DNA of 64,000 nucleotides. Source: Notamacropus eugenii (taxonomy: Eukaryota; Chordata; Mammalia; Diprotodontia; Macropodidae). The notes beneath the pieces are model-generated. The model saw nothing but the letters and a program-made list of their open reading frames with translations. It ran no database searches and was not told the origin of the DNA. Shown here piece by piece: positions 35,918 through 50,145 of this stretch. The DNA lies in the NCBI RefSeq assembly GCF_028372415.1, contig NC_092879.1, forward strand, positions 92,535,741 through 92,599,740. Direction: 5' to 3'. The stretch's first letter is position 1. Every line of letters begins with the position of its first letter. The position numbers were made by a program, and so were the translations under genes.

Positions 35918-36649
35918 AAACACATTTGGGGAATAGTTGAACAAGTTGTGGTACACACATGTAATTGGATATTATTGAGTCATATTAAATGATGGATCTG
36001 AAGAATTCAGAGAAGCATGGGAAGACTTATATGAACTGATACAAAGTGAGTAGAGCCAAGAAAATAATATGCATGTTGACTACAACAATGTAAATGGAAA
36101 GAATAAGAAACAGAATCTGATTTCATTACAATGACTAAGTTTGAAGTAGAGCTGAGAAAATGCACTTTGATCTCCCTATGTAAAAGTGGGGAACTATGAG
36201 CGTGGGATCTTGCATGTATGGTCAGCCACCATATTGCATACTGTGTCAGACAAGGTAGTTCTCTGGAATGGCCTCTTTCCTCCCTTTCTTATTTTTTCTT
36301 TGTTACAAGGGCTGTCTGTCTGGGTAGAGAAGAGCAGGGTGATATTTCAAAGTGTGATATTTGGAAATAAAGGTGAAGCAAAAACAAAATATATCAATAC
36401 AAATAGTTTTAAATGATAAAAAGAAGATTGTGTCTTGAAACTAACACAAAGAAGGCAACTTATGTAAGCCAAGAGTAAACAAGAGAGCAGGAGGAAGGCA
36501 GCTATGGGACTCTGAGCAGATATGGAAGAGACAGTTATAGCCCAACTGGGGAGAGAAACAAAAAACAACCCATATTGGGAGGAGAAACTTAGACAATACC
36601 TTTGCAGAAAACCAGTTCCACCATTTGTACACAATGATCAAGAAAAACT

Positions 36650-36775
36650 GTTGGGTCTCTAGTCAAAGGGTCTATATTCAAATCTAGGCCCTGTCACTTA
36701 GTAGTTATATGACCTTGCACAAGCCACTTACTCTCTGAGCCTCAGTTTTCTCCTGTGAAAAATAAGATTAATCTA
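36650..36775 (+). mobile_element. MIR-like SINE, partial
   Basis: It shows GGGTCTATATTCAAATCTAG, TATGACCTTGCACAAGCCAC and GAGCCTCAGTTTTCTCC, and is cut by the MITE at 36779. Confidence 0.75.
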
Positions 36776-36778
36776 GAT

Positions 36779-36988
36779 CAGAAGTGTCAAAGACATGGCC
36801 TGTGGCTGAGTGTGGTCCCAATCCAATTAAATTACATTAAAACAAAGTTCCTATCTGATTTTAATGTATTGATATATTAATATAAAAGAAATATAAACAT
36901 GTCTGGTTTTTTAAGTCAATATGCAGCCCGCAGGGATCCTTACATATGGGTTAATGGCCTCTGTTTCTATTTGAGTTTGACACCACTG
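36779..36988. mobile_element. hAT-like MITE, family A, copy 2
   Basis: It is 210 bp with ends CAGAAGTGTCAAAG and GAGTTTGACACCACTG. The 8-bp flanks ATCTAGAT and TTCTAAAG are 5 of 8 identical. It is internally related to 5997-6248 through the GGATCCTTACATATGG stretch. Confidence 0.72.
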
Positions 36989-38514
36989 TTCTAAAGGACC
37001 TCAAAGCCAGTCCTTCCCAGCTTGAAATTGGTGATTCCATCATGCTTGGTTATACTTATATAAGTCTTGCTTAACCTTAGGAAAACATATCACAAAGAGA
37101 GTACAGTGGGGTGGCAAGTGTAGTAAGAGAACTTGGATTCAAATCCTGGTGTTGCTGTTTGCTACCTGGGTAGTTTGAGGCAAGACATGTCCCCATTCTG
37201 GGGGTCACCCAGATCTGATCTCAACTGATGTCAAAGGTCTCTTCCAGCTCTTATCCTAAAATGTGAAGAAGAGCTCAGGGTTTTGAGAGGAATAGTAGAT
37301 GCCACATAGAGCTTGGAGTCAGGGTGCCAGGGCTCAGTTCTGCCCATCTGGCCAAGCCACTTATATCTTGCTCTAATGGGAGAACTGTCTAACAATGACA
37401 GCTAGCCAAAGTGGAAGGGGCTGTGCTAGGGGATGGTGAAGATGCCTAGTGAACCCTTAAGACTCATGCAGGGCCTCCTGCTTGAGATGGGGGTTGAACT
37501 AGCTGATGGAGCTCTGGGCTCCCTTCCTACTCTGAGATTTTCTGTTACTGCTGCTGCTGTTACTGAGCTCAAAGATGGAATTCTAAAGACACAAATGAAA
37601 ACAATTCCAATGAGGCAGAAAAATGGGATCTATCTGGAGAATGACGTGGATGCACAGAGAACTCATCAGCCAAGCAACTTTAATATATCAAAGTACTGAA
37701 AATGGGTGGAAGGAAGGCCAAGTAACACAGGATGAATATAAGAGTGTTGCCCAATCTTGTAAAAATGATGTCAGAAAAGCTAAAGCCCAAGATCAACTGT
37801 GGAAGGTGAGGGAAATCTAAAGACCCCCCCAAAAGGGGTTGGTACTTTTTTTGTCATACTAATGATAAACAAGTGATAACTAGCATTTACATAGCACTTT
37901 ACAATTTTACAAGGCACTTTACAAATATCTCACTTCATCCTCACAACAACCCTAGGAGGTAGGTACTGTTATTATCTCCGTTTTATAGATGGGGAAACTG
38001 AGGCATACAGTGGTGAAGTATTTGAGGGGCAGAATTTAAACTCAGGTCTTCCTGAATCCAGGTCCAGTGCTCTGTTTGGTCCCAGGAACAGTATGGGCAA
38101 GGTGTAAAGACACAACTATGGGCTTGGTGTTAGGATCACAGAGCTATCTCAAAGTGGGATGGGCTGCCTTGAGAGGGGATGGGGTCCCTCTCCCTGGAGA
38201 TCTTTAAGCAGAAGCTTCAGCTAGACTACTTGTTGAGCATGTCACTGTGGTGAGCCTTCTTCATGTACGGGACGGCTCCCTTCCAATTCTCCAATTCTGT
38301 GACTCTGAGTATCCCCTTGACCTCCTTTTGAGGTCAATGTGTTCTAGTGGTAAACACCCAGTGCCTCAAGTTTGAGATGGACATTCCAGTCCTAGCTCTG
38401 CCACTAATATGGTGTGTGACTTTGAGCAAGTCATTTCCCTGCTGTGGGCTTCAGTTTCCCCACATGTAAAGTAAGGGGGGGTGGACTATCTGAGTTCTGA
38501 GAGTCCTTACATTT
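36989..38514 (+). mobile_element. Cluster of CR1/L3 and MIR-like fragments
   Basis: CR1/L3 3' ends are at about 37365-37555 and 38085-38310 (AAAGTGGGATGGGCTGCCTT, then CCCTGGAGATCTTTAAGCAG). A minus-strand MIR-like SINE is at 37870-38080 (ATAGATGGGGAAACTGAGGC). A plus-strand MIR-like SINE is at 38335-38510. MIR-like traces also occur at 37090-37260. Confidence 0.7.
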
Positions 38515-40041
38515 CTAACATTCAAAGCTGAGAGAGGAAGTTAGGGGTGGTGAGTATCCAAGAGAAAATGAGAGGGGGGCCCAGAGATTAGCTACAGTGC
38601 AGAAGTAGCCACAAGTGCCAGGGAGGGCCCAAGAGGGAAGCCCGCTGCCCAGGGCCAACAGCACCTTCGATGGGCAGTGTGAGAGATCAGAATCAAGATG
38701 ACACTGGCACTTGGACAACATCTGGGACTTGAGGCCAGCTGTGGGTCCCTGCAGGGATCCATGGGAAGAAGTTACCTTTTCCCTGCCATGACGATTGCCA
38801 TGCTTACTTGGGCTGGATTGGTGGGTGAGAAGAAATGAAGACAGGGTGAAGTCACAGAAGAAATGAAGTGGGGCCTGGTTACTGACACAAGGCTGCCCCT
38901 TGCTCTGAGGTATAGACAGGGCTGCGCTTTCTATCAATGGCTTGAGCACCCACATTGATGAGAAGGTGCTGCACTTGGCATCAGGAACCCCTAGCTCAGT
39001 GACTCTGGGCAAGCCCTTGTGTTTTTCTGAGCCTCAGTTTCCATCTGTAAAAAGATGCTGATTCTAACAGCAGTTAGCCCTGACAGTGTTGTGAGGCTCA
39101 GAGGAGATAATGGATGTCTCTATAGCTGTATCAATGGCTGATACTGGACTGGTGAGGACTGGTTCATGACTTTTATTCTTCCTCTAAGAAGCCTTAACAG
39201 AGCTTGAGGAAAGAGGGAAATGCATCTTTCCTTGAGGTTCTAGCTTTAATCCACTGCATCGTCTCCAGGACTTAAGCATCAGCCCCTTAGCATTCTCTAG
39301 AACCAATGCCCATTCTGCAGGGGAGTTTTGTTTTTGCCTCCCAGTCTTTTTCAGATATTTCCACTTCCTGAAGAACCAAGGGAGGACAAAACCAAGGTTT
39401 TCTAGCCTACCCCTTTCATTTTACAGATAGGAACACGAGGCCCCTCGTGGTAAAGGGCTCTGCACAAGACCAGAGAACCAAAACAAGAACAAGAACAAAA
39501 CAGAGTCTAGATTCGAACTCAGATCCTTTGACTCCAGATCACTGCTTTCTCCTATTGCCCCCACACTGCTGCCTGTAGTTGTATCAAAGGCTAGCCCAAC
39601 CTTTTGCTAAATGGAACTGTACTTGGCAAACAGACATTCAGATGATCACAGCTTCTGCTACGGATGATTAATCATCTCTTGCTCCCCATTTTCCAGGTGG
39701 GAAAATGAGGCAATGACTAGTTAGGACACATTCCCACACCACAGAGTCAGAACTGGGATGAAGGCCTTTGTTTTCTCGGTTTCTTGCCCTGGGTCACCTA
39801 CCTCCCCCCCAACCCCCCATCCTTTGCTTTTCACCTTCAGGAGGACAGGACAACAGGAGAACTGGTTTTCAAATAGCAAAGTCAGCCAGGCCTGATTCCC
39901 AAGTGAAAATTCAGACAAGACCCAGGACAGGGGAAACGTCCCAAACCTGCCTTCCTAATTGCTGCCCAGGCTGCTTCTGGGAGCAGAGAGGACTAGCTGC
40001 TGAAGCAAATAGTGCCCAGAGAAGAAGCTTTGTTCACACTA

Positions 40042-40533
<492 letters not shown>

Positions 40534-40824
40534 TCATTCTGCTCATTTCTTTCAATATTAAAGGACTGGCACGTCTTCTGCATTAGTTACAGATTCTCAG
40601 AGCCGGAAGGGATTTCAGAAGGTAGCTAGTCCAGCCCTCCCCGCAATACTATCCCTGGCCAGTGGTCCCTTGGCCTCTGCTTGGACCCTCCCAATGAGCC
40701 CTTCTGCTTTGGGGTAGCTCTCATGGCCCAGAAGCTTCTTCCTGATCTTAAGGAAAATCCTCCTAATGGAATGCTCTGATTATATAAAAGCCCTCCCCAC
40801 CCACATAACCCCCACATAAACCAA

Positions 40825-41050
40825 ACTTCAATGGCTCTTCATTACCTAGCAAATAAAATTCATTCCCCTTAGTTTGGCATTCTCCACAATTTGGCCCTAA
40901 CCAATGTTTTTAGCCATTATTTCCCATGAACACTCTAGGTTATGGCCCAAATACTCTCCTCTGAACCTTTAGTCACTCATCCTGTTTCCCCTTCCCTGGC
41001 ATACCTTCTCCCAAGTGCTCCCCCGCCTCATCTGTCTGTTGGTCGACAGA
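40825..41050 (+). mobile_element. L2 LINE 3' fragment
   Basis: It has the CAATGGCTCTTCATTACCT, TTGGCATTCTCCACAATTTG and TTCCCCTTCCCTGGCATACC landmarks of the L2 ORF2 C-terminal region. Confidence 0.7.
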
Positions 41051-41334
41051 CTTGTTGGCTTCTTAATCTGGGGTCCATGGACCTCAAGCTTGCCTGGAGA
41101 GATGTCAGGGGCTCCAGGAATTTGGATGGGGAAGTGAAATCTTTATTTTCACTCATCTCTGAGAGTTGACATTTCCTTCAATTATTGAAAAACTATTCTG
41201 AAAAGGAATCCTTAGGCTCCACTAGCCAGCCTGCCTGCCCAAGGGCCCTAAGACGGGATGACTTGGGAGCCTATCTCAACCTCTGAAGCCTTCCCAAGTA
41301 TTTCCTGTGCACGGTAACTGTTTACCAGACCAGT

Positions 41335-41485
41335 TCACATGGGCTATTTGTGCCCGACCTGTGGTAGAATGTTCCGAGCTCCTATTGGTCTGATTAGCCA
41401 GAGTCAAACACACTGTGACTTGACTCTAGCATAGGGATGTCCTTTTGGTCCTCTCCGAGAATGAAGGACAACAACCAAGCAAAGC
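41335..41485 (+). mobile_element. RTE-type LINE 3' end
   Basis: The translation gives PTCGRMFRAPIGLISQSQTH, a decayed C2H2-like finger. It is followed by GATGTCCTTTTGGTCCTCTC and GAGAATGAAGGACAACAACC, the 3' terminus that marsupial RTE elements and their SINEs share. The related minus-strand copy is at 51485-51920. Confidence 0.6.
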
Positions 41486-42362
41486 AGACCTAAGCCCTGT
41501 GAAGGCAGCAGGCCTGGCTCCTTCATCTTCTCTGGGTTCTGAACGGTGCCTAGACTTTCCTTGGGACTCGAATTGAGTTGGTTCTCCAAGGCTGAGCCAT
41601 GTTTCCTGCATGACGGCACCACACCTCCTTCTGACCCACATTCCTTATTTCTCTTCAGCTTTGTGCCTGGCATTCAGGCCATACCGTTGGCATGAGGAGT
41701 CCCCAGGTGATTCATTCTACTCTCCCAATCTCAGGCACCATACTACTTTGTTTCCCTACTCAGATGCCTTCAACAATGAGACTGAGGATGCTCTGGCTCC
41801 TTCCAAGTCTGCCTGGCCAGGGATGGGGTACTGAGGCAGAGGATCTGAGTTCAAATTGAACCCTCACTGCTTCTTATTGCTTATGTGATCTGGGAAGTCA
41901 CCTCCCCTTCCCTTTATGAGGCTGGACCAGGGTTCTGACCTTCATTCCCGCTTTCAATCTTGTAACTACAAGTGCATCTGAATAAGGGCTTTCTTTATAT
42001 CATGAAATCATCCTACTGTAAAATGCACTGGGAGAGGTGAGGAAAGAGGAAGGAGACAGGTACCAGTCACTGCCCCCTTCTAACTGGTAGGAAGGTTTCT
42101 GGGGGTCCCTCCAACATCTGGTGGCTGTGGGGAGGAACCTGCCATGAAAGAGCAAAGTGGTGCTCAGTGCTGGCTGTCTGGCTTCAGACAAAGTGACCCA
42201 TCTGCAAGACTAGTAGGTGGGCATGAGAGCAGGTGGGGGGTGGGAGTCGGAGGAATGATCATCACCTGGATGGGAATTCTGGATATCAAACAGAAAAGAT
42301 ACCAGGCCTTGTAGCCCTGGACCAAAGGACAATATGCATGCATACGCACATGTGGGTGTAGG

Positions 42363-42403
42363 GGTGTGTAGGTATGTGTGTGTGTGTGTCTGTGTGTTTG
42401 TGT
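42363..42403. repeat. (TG)n microsatellite, interrupted
   Basis: An interrupted TG run in XKRX intron 1. It can be read as GT repeats on the + strand. Confidence 0.9.
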
Positions 42404-43011
42404 GAAGGGAATGATGGTCCCCCCATCAGCTTTCTCAGTCACACAGTCATACAGCAGACACTGTCCAGTGATAACAAAATAATCCCAAACTCAAAGGGGT
42501 ACAGGGGCAGCACACTAGCTCATCCTGGTGACATTTCAGTGGTGTGGAAGGTCTGTGAGGGCAGCCACTGGTTTGGGCACCTGATAGATGTACACACTTT
42601 AGAAATGCCAGAGGGAGTTGATCGAAGGTCCCACCTGTGTGTCTATAGCACAGTGCCTGGTGCCAAGATCTGGGTTTGGGGCTGATCTCAGATACTTCCT
42701 AGATGTGTAACACTGTGGCCTCCATTTCCTCATTTTGAAAATAGGAATACTCATAACACCTTTAGATCACTTTTGTGATCTAAAGTGTTCTGCAGATGAC
42801 AGGTATTATTATCAGATGGGGGAGGGAAAATGGCACCGGTCTGGAATAAACAGCACCTGGTACCTACTTCGAGGCATACAAGGCAGGCACTATGCTAGGC
42901 TGGAGGAAGATGCCAAGATGAAAATGAAAGAGGCCCTCCCTGCCCTCCAGGAGTTTACAGCCAAGGAAAGGTTGCCACTACGAGTCAGTTGGACAGAGGG
43001 TGGGTTACTCA

Positions 43012-44894
<1,883 letters not shown>

Positions 44895-45480
44895 ACTGCC
44901 CATCAGATTTTCAACACTTCAGCTTCCACCTGGCTGCCAAAGGGATTTTCCTAAAGCCTAGTGGTCTGAACACTTCACTCCCCTGCTCAGTAACCTCCAG
45001 TGGCTCCCTTTTTCCCCTAGGATCAAATACAAAGTCCTTTCTTTGTGATTTAAAGCTTTTTGAAACCTGGTCCCTTCTTCCTCTTGGAAGGAAGGTGGTC
45101 TTCTTCCACTTTAGTCCCCTCCCCACACTCTACCCTAGTTCCAAGGGTCTCCTTGCCATTCCTTTCCCAGCACTCTCTTCGAACAACCCAGCTTGCAAGC
45201 TTGGAATGCTCTCCTCACCTCCACAAGGCTTCCGGATTCCCAGCTTCCTTCAAGGTTCAGCTCTTGTCCAATCCCACCTTCTGAAGGAGACCTTTTCTCA
45301 TGTCCTCAGCTGCTCCTGCCTTCCTCTCTGAGTCTGCCTTCTATTTACATTCTATATTTCTTGCTGTACCTAGTTCTTATATGTTGTCTGCCCCATTAGA
45401 AGAATTCAAGTTCTTTGAGGAGTATCCTTAGCACTCAGCACAGTGGCTAGCACATAGTAGGTGCTTTAAAAAGGCTGACT
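44895..45480 (+). mobile_element. L2 LINE 3' end
   Basis: It has ORF2-end landmarks (CCTCCAGTGGCTCCCTTTTT, GATCAAATACAAAGTCCTTT, TTGGAATGCTCTCCTCACCT). It ends with the classic L2 3' terminus AGCACAGTGGCTAGCACATA followed by GTAGGTGCTTTAAAAAGGCTGACTG. Confidence 0.88.
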
Positions 45481-45544
45481 GGGAAAGACTGGGGTCTGAA
45501 AGCAGACCCCAAGTTTGCTGGAGAGGCAATGTTAAAATCACTGA

Positions 45545-45740
45545 TTTAGAAGTGAAAAGTCCATCCAGTCTAGTCCTCTCCAAACACGCCTATTTTACAG
45601 ATGAGGAAGCCAAACCTTCCTCAGTAAGGTACAGTGGCTTTCCCAACGCGACAGAGGTAGCATTTGAACCCAGATCTCCTGATTCCAAGTTTGGGGCTTC
45701 TGTCTCAGCACCACACAACCCCACTCTGGGGACTCTGTGA
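45545..45740 (-). mobile_element. MIR-like SINE
   Basis: On the + strand it reads CTATTTTACAGATGAGGAAGCC, then GGCTTTCCCAACGCGACAGAG and CTGTCTCAGCACCACACAAC, the complement of a MIR core and head. Confidence 0.8.
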
Positions 45741-47654
45741 GGCACCAGCTCTCAGGCTCAGCCTCCAGAGACTTAGCCTGAATTTGTGTGCCTTGCTTTC
45801 TCCAGCCACAAACTGGCAAGAATAAATAAAGGCTATAATACACAAGGAGCTAACTCTACAGCATTAATGCTCAGTCAGCCTTTGTTTTGAAGATCTCATC
45901 AGAATTCAAATTCTTTGGGGACAGGGTCCAGTCCTGTGTCCCTCACCTTGGCTTGGCATGGTACTGTATAGGAGAGAGGCAGCAGGGGCCTTACCTGCCT
46001 TTCCTCCCAGGCCCCCTCCTTGCTCTTTCCCCTTCCCTGCCTTTCAGACTCTCCCTAGTCTCTTTGGTCTCATTTCCTGGTTCCTAGTTCCCAGGTCCTA
46101 ATAGACACAGTTGGTTAGAGGGTAGCCTGGCCTCTGCTTGGCACTTTCCTTCTTCAGCTAGAACAGGCCACTAGAGCTGGAAATGCTGAGCTGCCAGAGC
46201 CTTGAGAGGGTCACTAGGATCTCCTCTGAATACATCTGGCCACTGGCTTCTGACGCTGCCCTGAAGGTAGTTAGCATCGACTTGGGGAACAAAGAGTGGC
46301 TGAGCCCTGTGTGACCTTCAACCAGATCCCCAGATCTAACCCGCACTGAGTGCAAATCCCTGAAGTGGGCCCCAAACCTCTCACTTCTCCCCAGAATCCC
46401 TCAGCAGCAAAGTACCCTGAGGGAGGGGAAAAGCTTTTTAAAATTGCCACACGAGCCATCTTACTTCCTCAGGACAGGCTTTTCCCACTGCCAACCCCTG
46501 AACCACCACTTGTCTACAGTGCATTCGTACCCAATCCTTGAATCCAATCCATATTGCATGCCTTCTCCCTCTGGCCCCCAATTCCCCCCTTCCCCCTAGT
46601 GCCAGACCAAAGGCTCGCAGCATCTCAGAGTGGTAGGCTGCCTCGTCTAATGCGTACACACCTGAACAAGATCTACTCCGCCAAAGTTGCCCTTCTGGGC
46701 CCCTGGGAACTGTCCTGCTGAGGCTGCAAGAAGGCAGAGGGAGGCACGGTGAAGCATCAAGCTAGGCTAGTGGTTGGTGTTCTAGATTGGCCTTAGGGAA
46801 AGCTCCACCTGCCCTTGGTGCCTAGACCAGTGCCATCCACTAGCACAGAAAGCTCCAAGTAAATATTTGCTGTTGTTATCGGCAGCTGAGCCAGAAGCCC
46901 CAAGGTAGAAATGAATGTCATTTCAAGTTGCCAGCCCTTGCTGGCTGAGCTTCGTCAGCCGTGGGAGGTAGGTTACAAATCCTTGACGGCCTGTGTCCTA
47001 GGCATGCCAAGAGAAGGAAGAGGCACGCCCACGGATTGCCAGCTCACTCAGTGGGAGAGCTAGGAATAGAAGGCAGCCTCTGAACTGCCATCAGGAGACC
47101 TTTTTCTCTGTCCCACTTAGCCCTGATGCTATCAGACCAGGGACAAGAAGGCACATGGTGTTCATTTCCTGAAGGGCTGGTTATGCTCTGGTAGTGGGCT
47201 AAGGAGGGAGAAGGGCAGGTAGTTGGTAGCTGGGGAGACTACAGCGTAGTGGAAAGACCTGCCGGTTTGATTCTATCCTTTGCCACTTAAAAGCTGTATG
47301 ACCTAAAGCAGGTCCCTTCCCCTCTCTGGCCTTCCGGTTTTCATCTGTAAAACGAGGTAGTGTTCAAACGCTGGTAAAGGAAGAGTCCTTCAAGACAAGC
47401 CAAGTGCTGACAAAGAGGGGAAATGATCAATCAGCAGTCCCGCAATGCCTCAGGCAAATTGGAAATTAGACTGCAGGCTCCTTGTGAATCCCAGTCAACC
47501 ACCAGCCTGTCTGTGGGAAAGGGAGTAACTCGATGCCTATCACATATAGCCAAGTGTGCTGGGAGAATTTAAGGAACCTGAAGGCAAGTAAAGCCCATTT
47601 CAGTTTTGGTTTTACACCCCACCACACATAATAAGTGCTGAGGAACTGATTTTG
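45741..47654. other. Intergenic, mostly unassigned
   Basis: A MIR-like SINE on + is at about 47235-47365 (AAAAGCTGTATGACCTAAAG). The remainder shows no recognisable gene or repeat. Confidence 0.55.
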
Positions 47655-48110
47655 AACTACTACCTCCCTCCTGAAAAATCTACTGTTGTTCCCTATTACT
47701 ATTGTAGGATTAAATCCAAATGGTCCCTGAAATTTCTTCCTACTCTTAAAATGGATGAGGTTGTGATTTCGGGGTTCTCTACAATCTGCCTCCCAACCGA
47801 CTTTTCTAATCTTATTACCGATTACTCTGCATCTTCTCTTTTGAGGTCAGACTCACTACTCTATCTCCAGCTCAGGCACCTTGGCACACTAGCTGATCCC
47901 CATGTCTAAAAGGCCCTCCCTCCTCAGCCCCACCTCTTAGAATGCCTAACATCCAGACCTCCAAGCCCCATTCAACTACCACTTGCTACACACCTGGGAT
48001 GTGACCTCCTCTAACTTCCAACTGTCCCTCTCCTCCTGGGGGACGATGCTCAAGCACTAGCTTCTGCATAAAACTTTTCCTGCTCCCCCCTCAATAGTTT
48101 CTTCACCTCA
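47655..48110 (+). mobile_element. L2 LINE 3' fragment
   Basis: It has CTACTGTTGTTCCCTATTAC, GATTAAATCCAAATGGTCCC, ACAATCTGCCTCCCAACC and AACTACCACTTGCTACACAC in the order of the L2 ORF2 C-terminal region. Confidence 0.7.
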
Positions 48111-48194
48111 TCTGTGTCATATGGATTCCTCGGGCTGGCAGGAAGTCCGGGGAAACTGAGGGAGCCTTGCTCAGAATCAGGTTTTCAAATAACA

Positions 48195-48335
48195 GAAGGA
48201 AATGCTAGATTTCAGTTGAAACTTAATGAAAGGAAAGGTGTCTTTTTTTCCCATCTGAGTTAATGAAATCTAAAATCTATCTAAGATTACTAAGAATATA
48301 TAGCTTAAAACTATACCGAGACTTTTGGGACACCC
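48195..48335. mobile_element. DNA transposon relics, mariner-like end
   Basis: At 48302-48336 the sequence reads TTAAAACTATACCGAGACTT then TTGGGACACCCTG, the inverted-repeat end of a mariner-type element. The preceding part (GAAGGAAATGCTAGATTTCA) matches 62985-63060. The opposite mariner end is not seen. Confidence 0.5.
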
Positions 48336-48545
48336 TGCACATGTGTATATATGTACATGTACACAGATGTATGTGCACACATGCATGTATTAATATTCAT
48401 ATATTGTGTCAATGTACATATATACATTAATATACATATTATATACATATTATATATGTATATCATAAACATACCATATACATATATTATGTATTCATAT
48501 ACGTATATTATGTATGTATGCATATATTCATATATCGATATCTAT
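48336..48545. repeat. Complex TATACA/TGTATA-rich microsatellite
   Basis: A 200-bp run of alternating purine-pyrimidine sequence (TATATACATATTATATACAT-like). Apparent ORFs on both strands are rich in Tyr and Ile because of it. Confidence 0.9.
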
Positions 48546-48709
48546 ACTGAAGTCTAAAGCTATATATCTCCAGTCCAGAATCTCATCTGAGTTGCACTGG
48601 GAATGACTTTGCTCCATATAGTAGGAATAGTCTAAGGAAAAGTCCTTACTAGATGTTGATTTCAGAAGTGTATATATGTTTGTGTGCGTGTGCACATCGT
48701 GGCGACTCT

Positions 48710-49035
48710 ATTGTTTTGTTCTCTCCACATTCTGGCCCTCAAGCAACATATTTTCTATTATGTCTTAACATGAGCTTTTTGCTCCAGTCAGACCAGTCTC
48801 CTCACTATGTCCTTCATAGGTCATGCACATTCCCACCACCAGACCTTTGCTCATGCCCTCTGCCTGGAATGCCTTCCTCTCCCCTGCCCCTTCTAAATCT
48901 TCTCTAGTCTTCAAGACTTTGCTTGTCATTCTTCCTCCATTTTCTCCTACCACTCCAGCCCACAATGATCTCTGTATCCTCTCAACTCTGACAGCACAGA
49001 CACAGTGTACTAGTCTTTGGACACTTAGCATATCT
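48710..49035 (+). mobile_element. L2 LINE 3' fragment
   Basis: It has CTCCACATTCTGGCCCTCAA, ACCAGACCTTTGCTCATGCC, CTCTGCCTGGAATGCCTTCC and TCTTCAAGACTTTGCTTGTC, which are diagnostic L2 blocks. Confidence 0.88.
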
Positions 49036-49369
49036 TGTTTGTTTGGTCACGACCCGTGATATTAGTGCAGGCAACTTTAGTGTGGCAACTCATCTGTAAC
49101 TTCTAGTCTTAAAGATTCCTCTAGGGGCACTGGGAGATTGTGATAACATGGCAATTGCCACAGTTGACATCAGTGTCCAGAGGTTTTCCTGACTACAAGA
49201 TCCAGTATGCAATACTGTCTTTCTTCTGATTAAGTTCCGTGTGTCTTATATCACAGCCCATGAGAAAGGTCCCTAGCTCGTTGGGCATACCCTCTTTGGA
49301 GGGCTTCTGGGAAGATCTTGGGAAAGATCTCACTGAACGACAAGGTCAGAATGATTTATACACTGTGAT

Positions 49370-50145
49370 ACTGAAGGATTTTATCTCAGTGTATAGGATC
49401 TGTCCAAGCTCATGTCTGTTGTTTCTGTGACACTCTCTATCCATCTCACCCTGTGCTGTTCCCTTCTCCTTTTGCCTTCAATCTTTCCCAACATCAGGGT
49501 CTTTCCCAATGAGTTCCATCTTCTCACTATGTGGCCAAAGTATTTAAGCTTCAGCTTCAGTATTTGACCTTCCAATGAATGGTCAAAGTTAATTTCTTTA
49601 GGTACTGACTGATTTGGTCTTCTTGTTGTCCAAGGAACTCTCAAAAGTCTTCTCAGCACAACTTGAAAGCATCCATTCTGTGGCACTCAGTTTTCCCTAT
49701 AGTCCAACTCTCACAGTCATATATGGCTACTAGAAAAACCACAGCTTTGACTATGCAAACCTTTGTAGGTAAGGTGAGGTCTCTGCTTTTTCATATAGTG
49801 TCCAGATTGACTATAACTTTCCTTCCCAAGGAGCAAACATCTTTTAATTTCATGGCTATAGTCACCACCTGCCATGATCTTGGAACCCAAGAATATGAAA
49901 TGTGACACTGCTTCCACTTCTTCTCCCTCTGTTTGCCAGGAAGTGATGGGACCCATTGCCAAGATCTTAGTTTTTTTTGACATGAGGCTTCAAACTAGCT
50001 TTTTCACTCTCCTCTTCATCCTCATCAAGAGGTTTCTTCATTCTTCACTTTCTGCCATCAGAGTGGGATCATCTGAATGCCTGAGATTATTGCTATTTCT
50101 CCAAGCAACCTTAATTCTAACTTCTGACTCCTCAAAATTGTAGGT
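49370..50145 (-). mobile_element. RTE-clade LINE, RT C-terminal part
   Basis: The minus strand reads KTKILAMGPITSWQTEGEE, HFIFLGSKIMAGGDYSHEIK and RRLLRVPWTTRRPNQSV, then KLKLKYFGHIVRR and LMLGKIEGKRRR. These are the conserved blocks after the catalytic centre of RTE/BovB-type reverse transcriptases. Frameshifts break it into two frames. Confidence 0.88.

Larger units (their letters stand above)
34700..36420 (+). mobile_element. Old L1 fragment, interrupted by a SINE
   Basis: Decayed ORF2 C-terminal landmarks are readable: a CWRG-like block near 35420, PSTLTK near 35550, then the AATAGTTGAACAAGTTGTGG and GATATTATTGAGTCATATTAAATGATGG part after 35925, and a 3' UTR to about 36420. A MIR-like SINE (35600-35835) and an AT microsatellite (35863-35917) split it. 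Confidence 0.75.

Noticed and set aside
38515..39012. 165-codon minus-strand ORF in XKRX intron 2
   Set aside because: No domain, no splice context and an ordinary amino-acid mix; probably chance.
48311..48557. Tyr/Ile-rich ORFs on both strands
   Set aside because: They come from the TATACA-type microsatellite.
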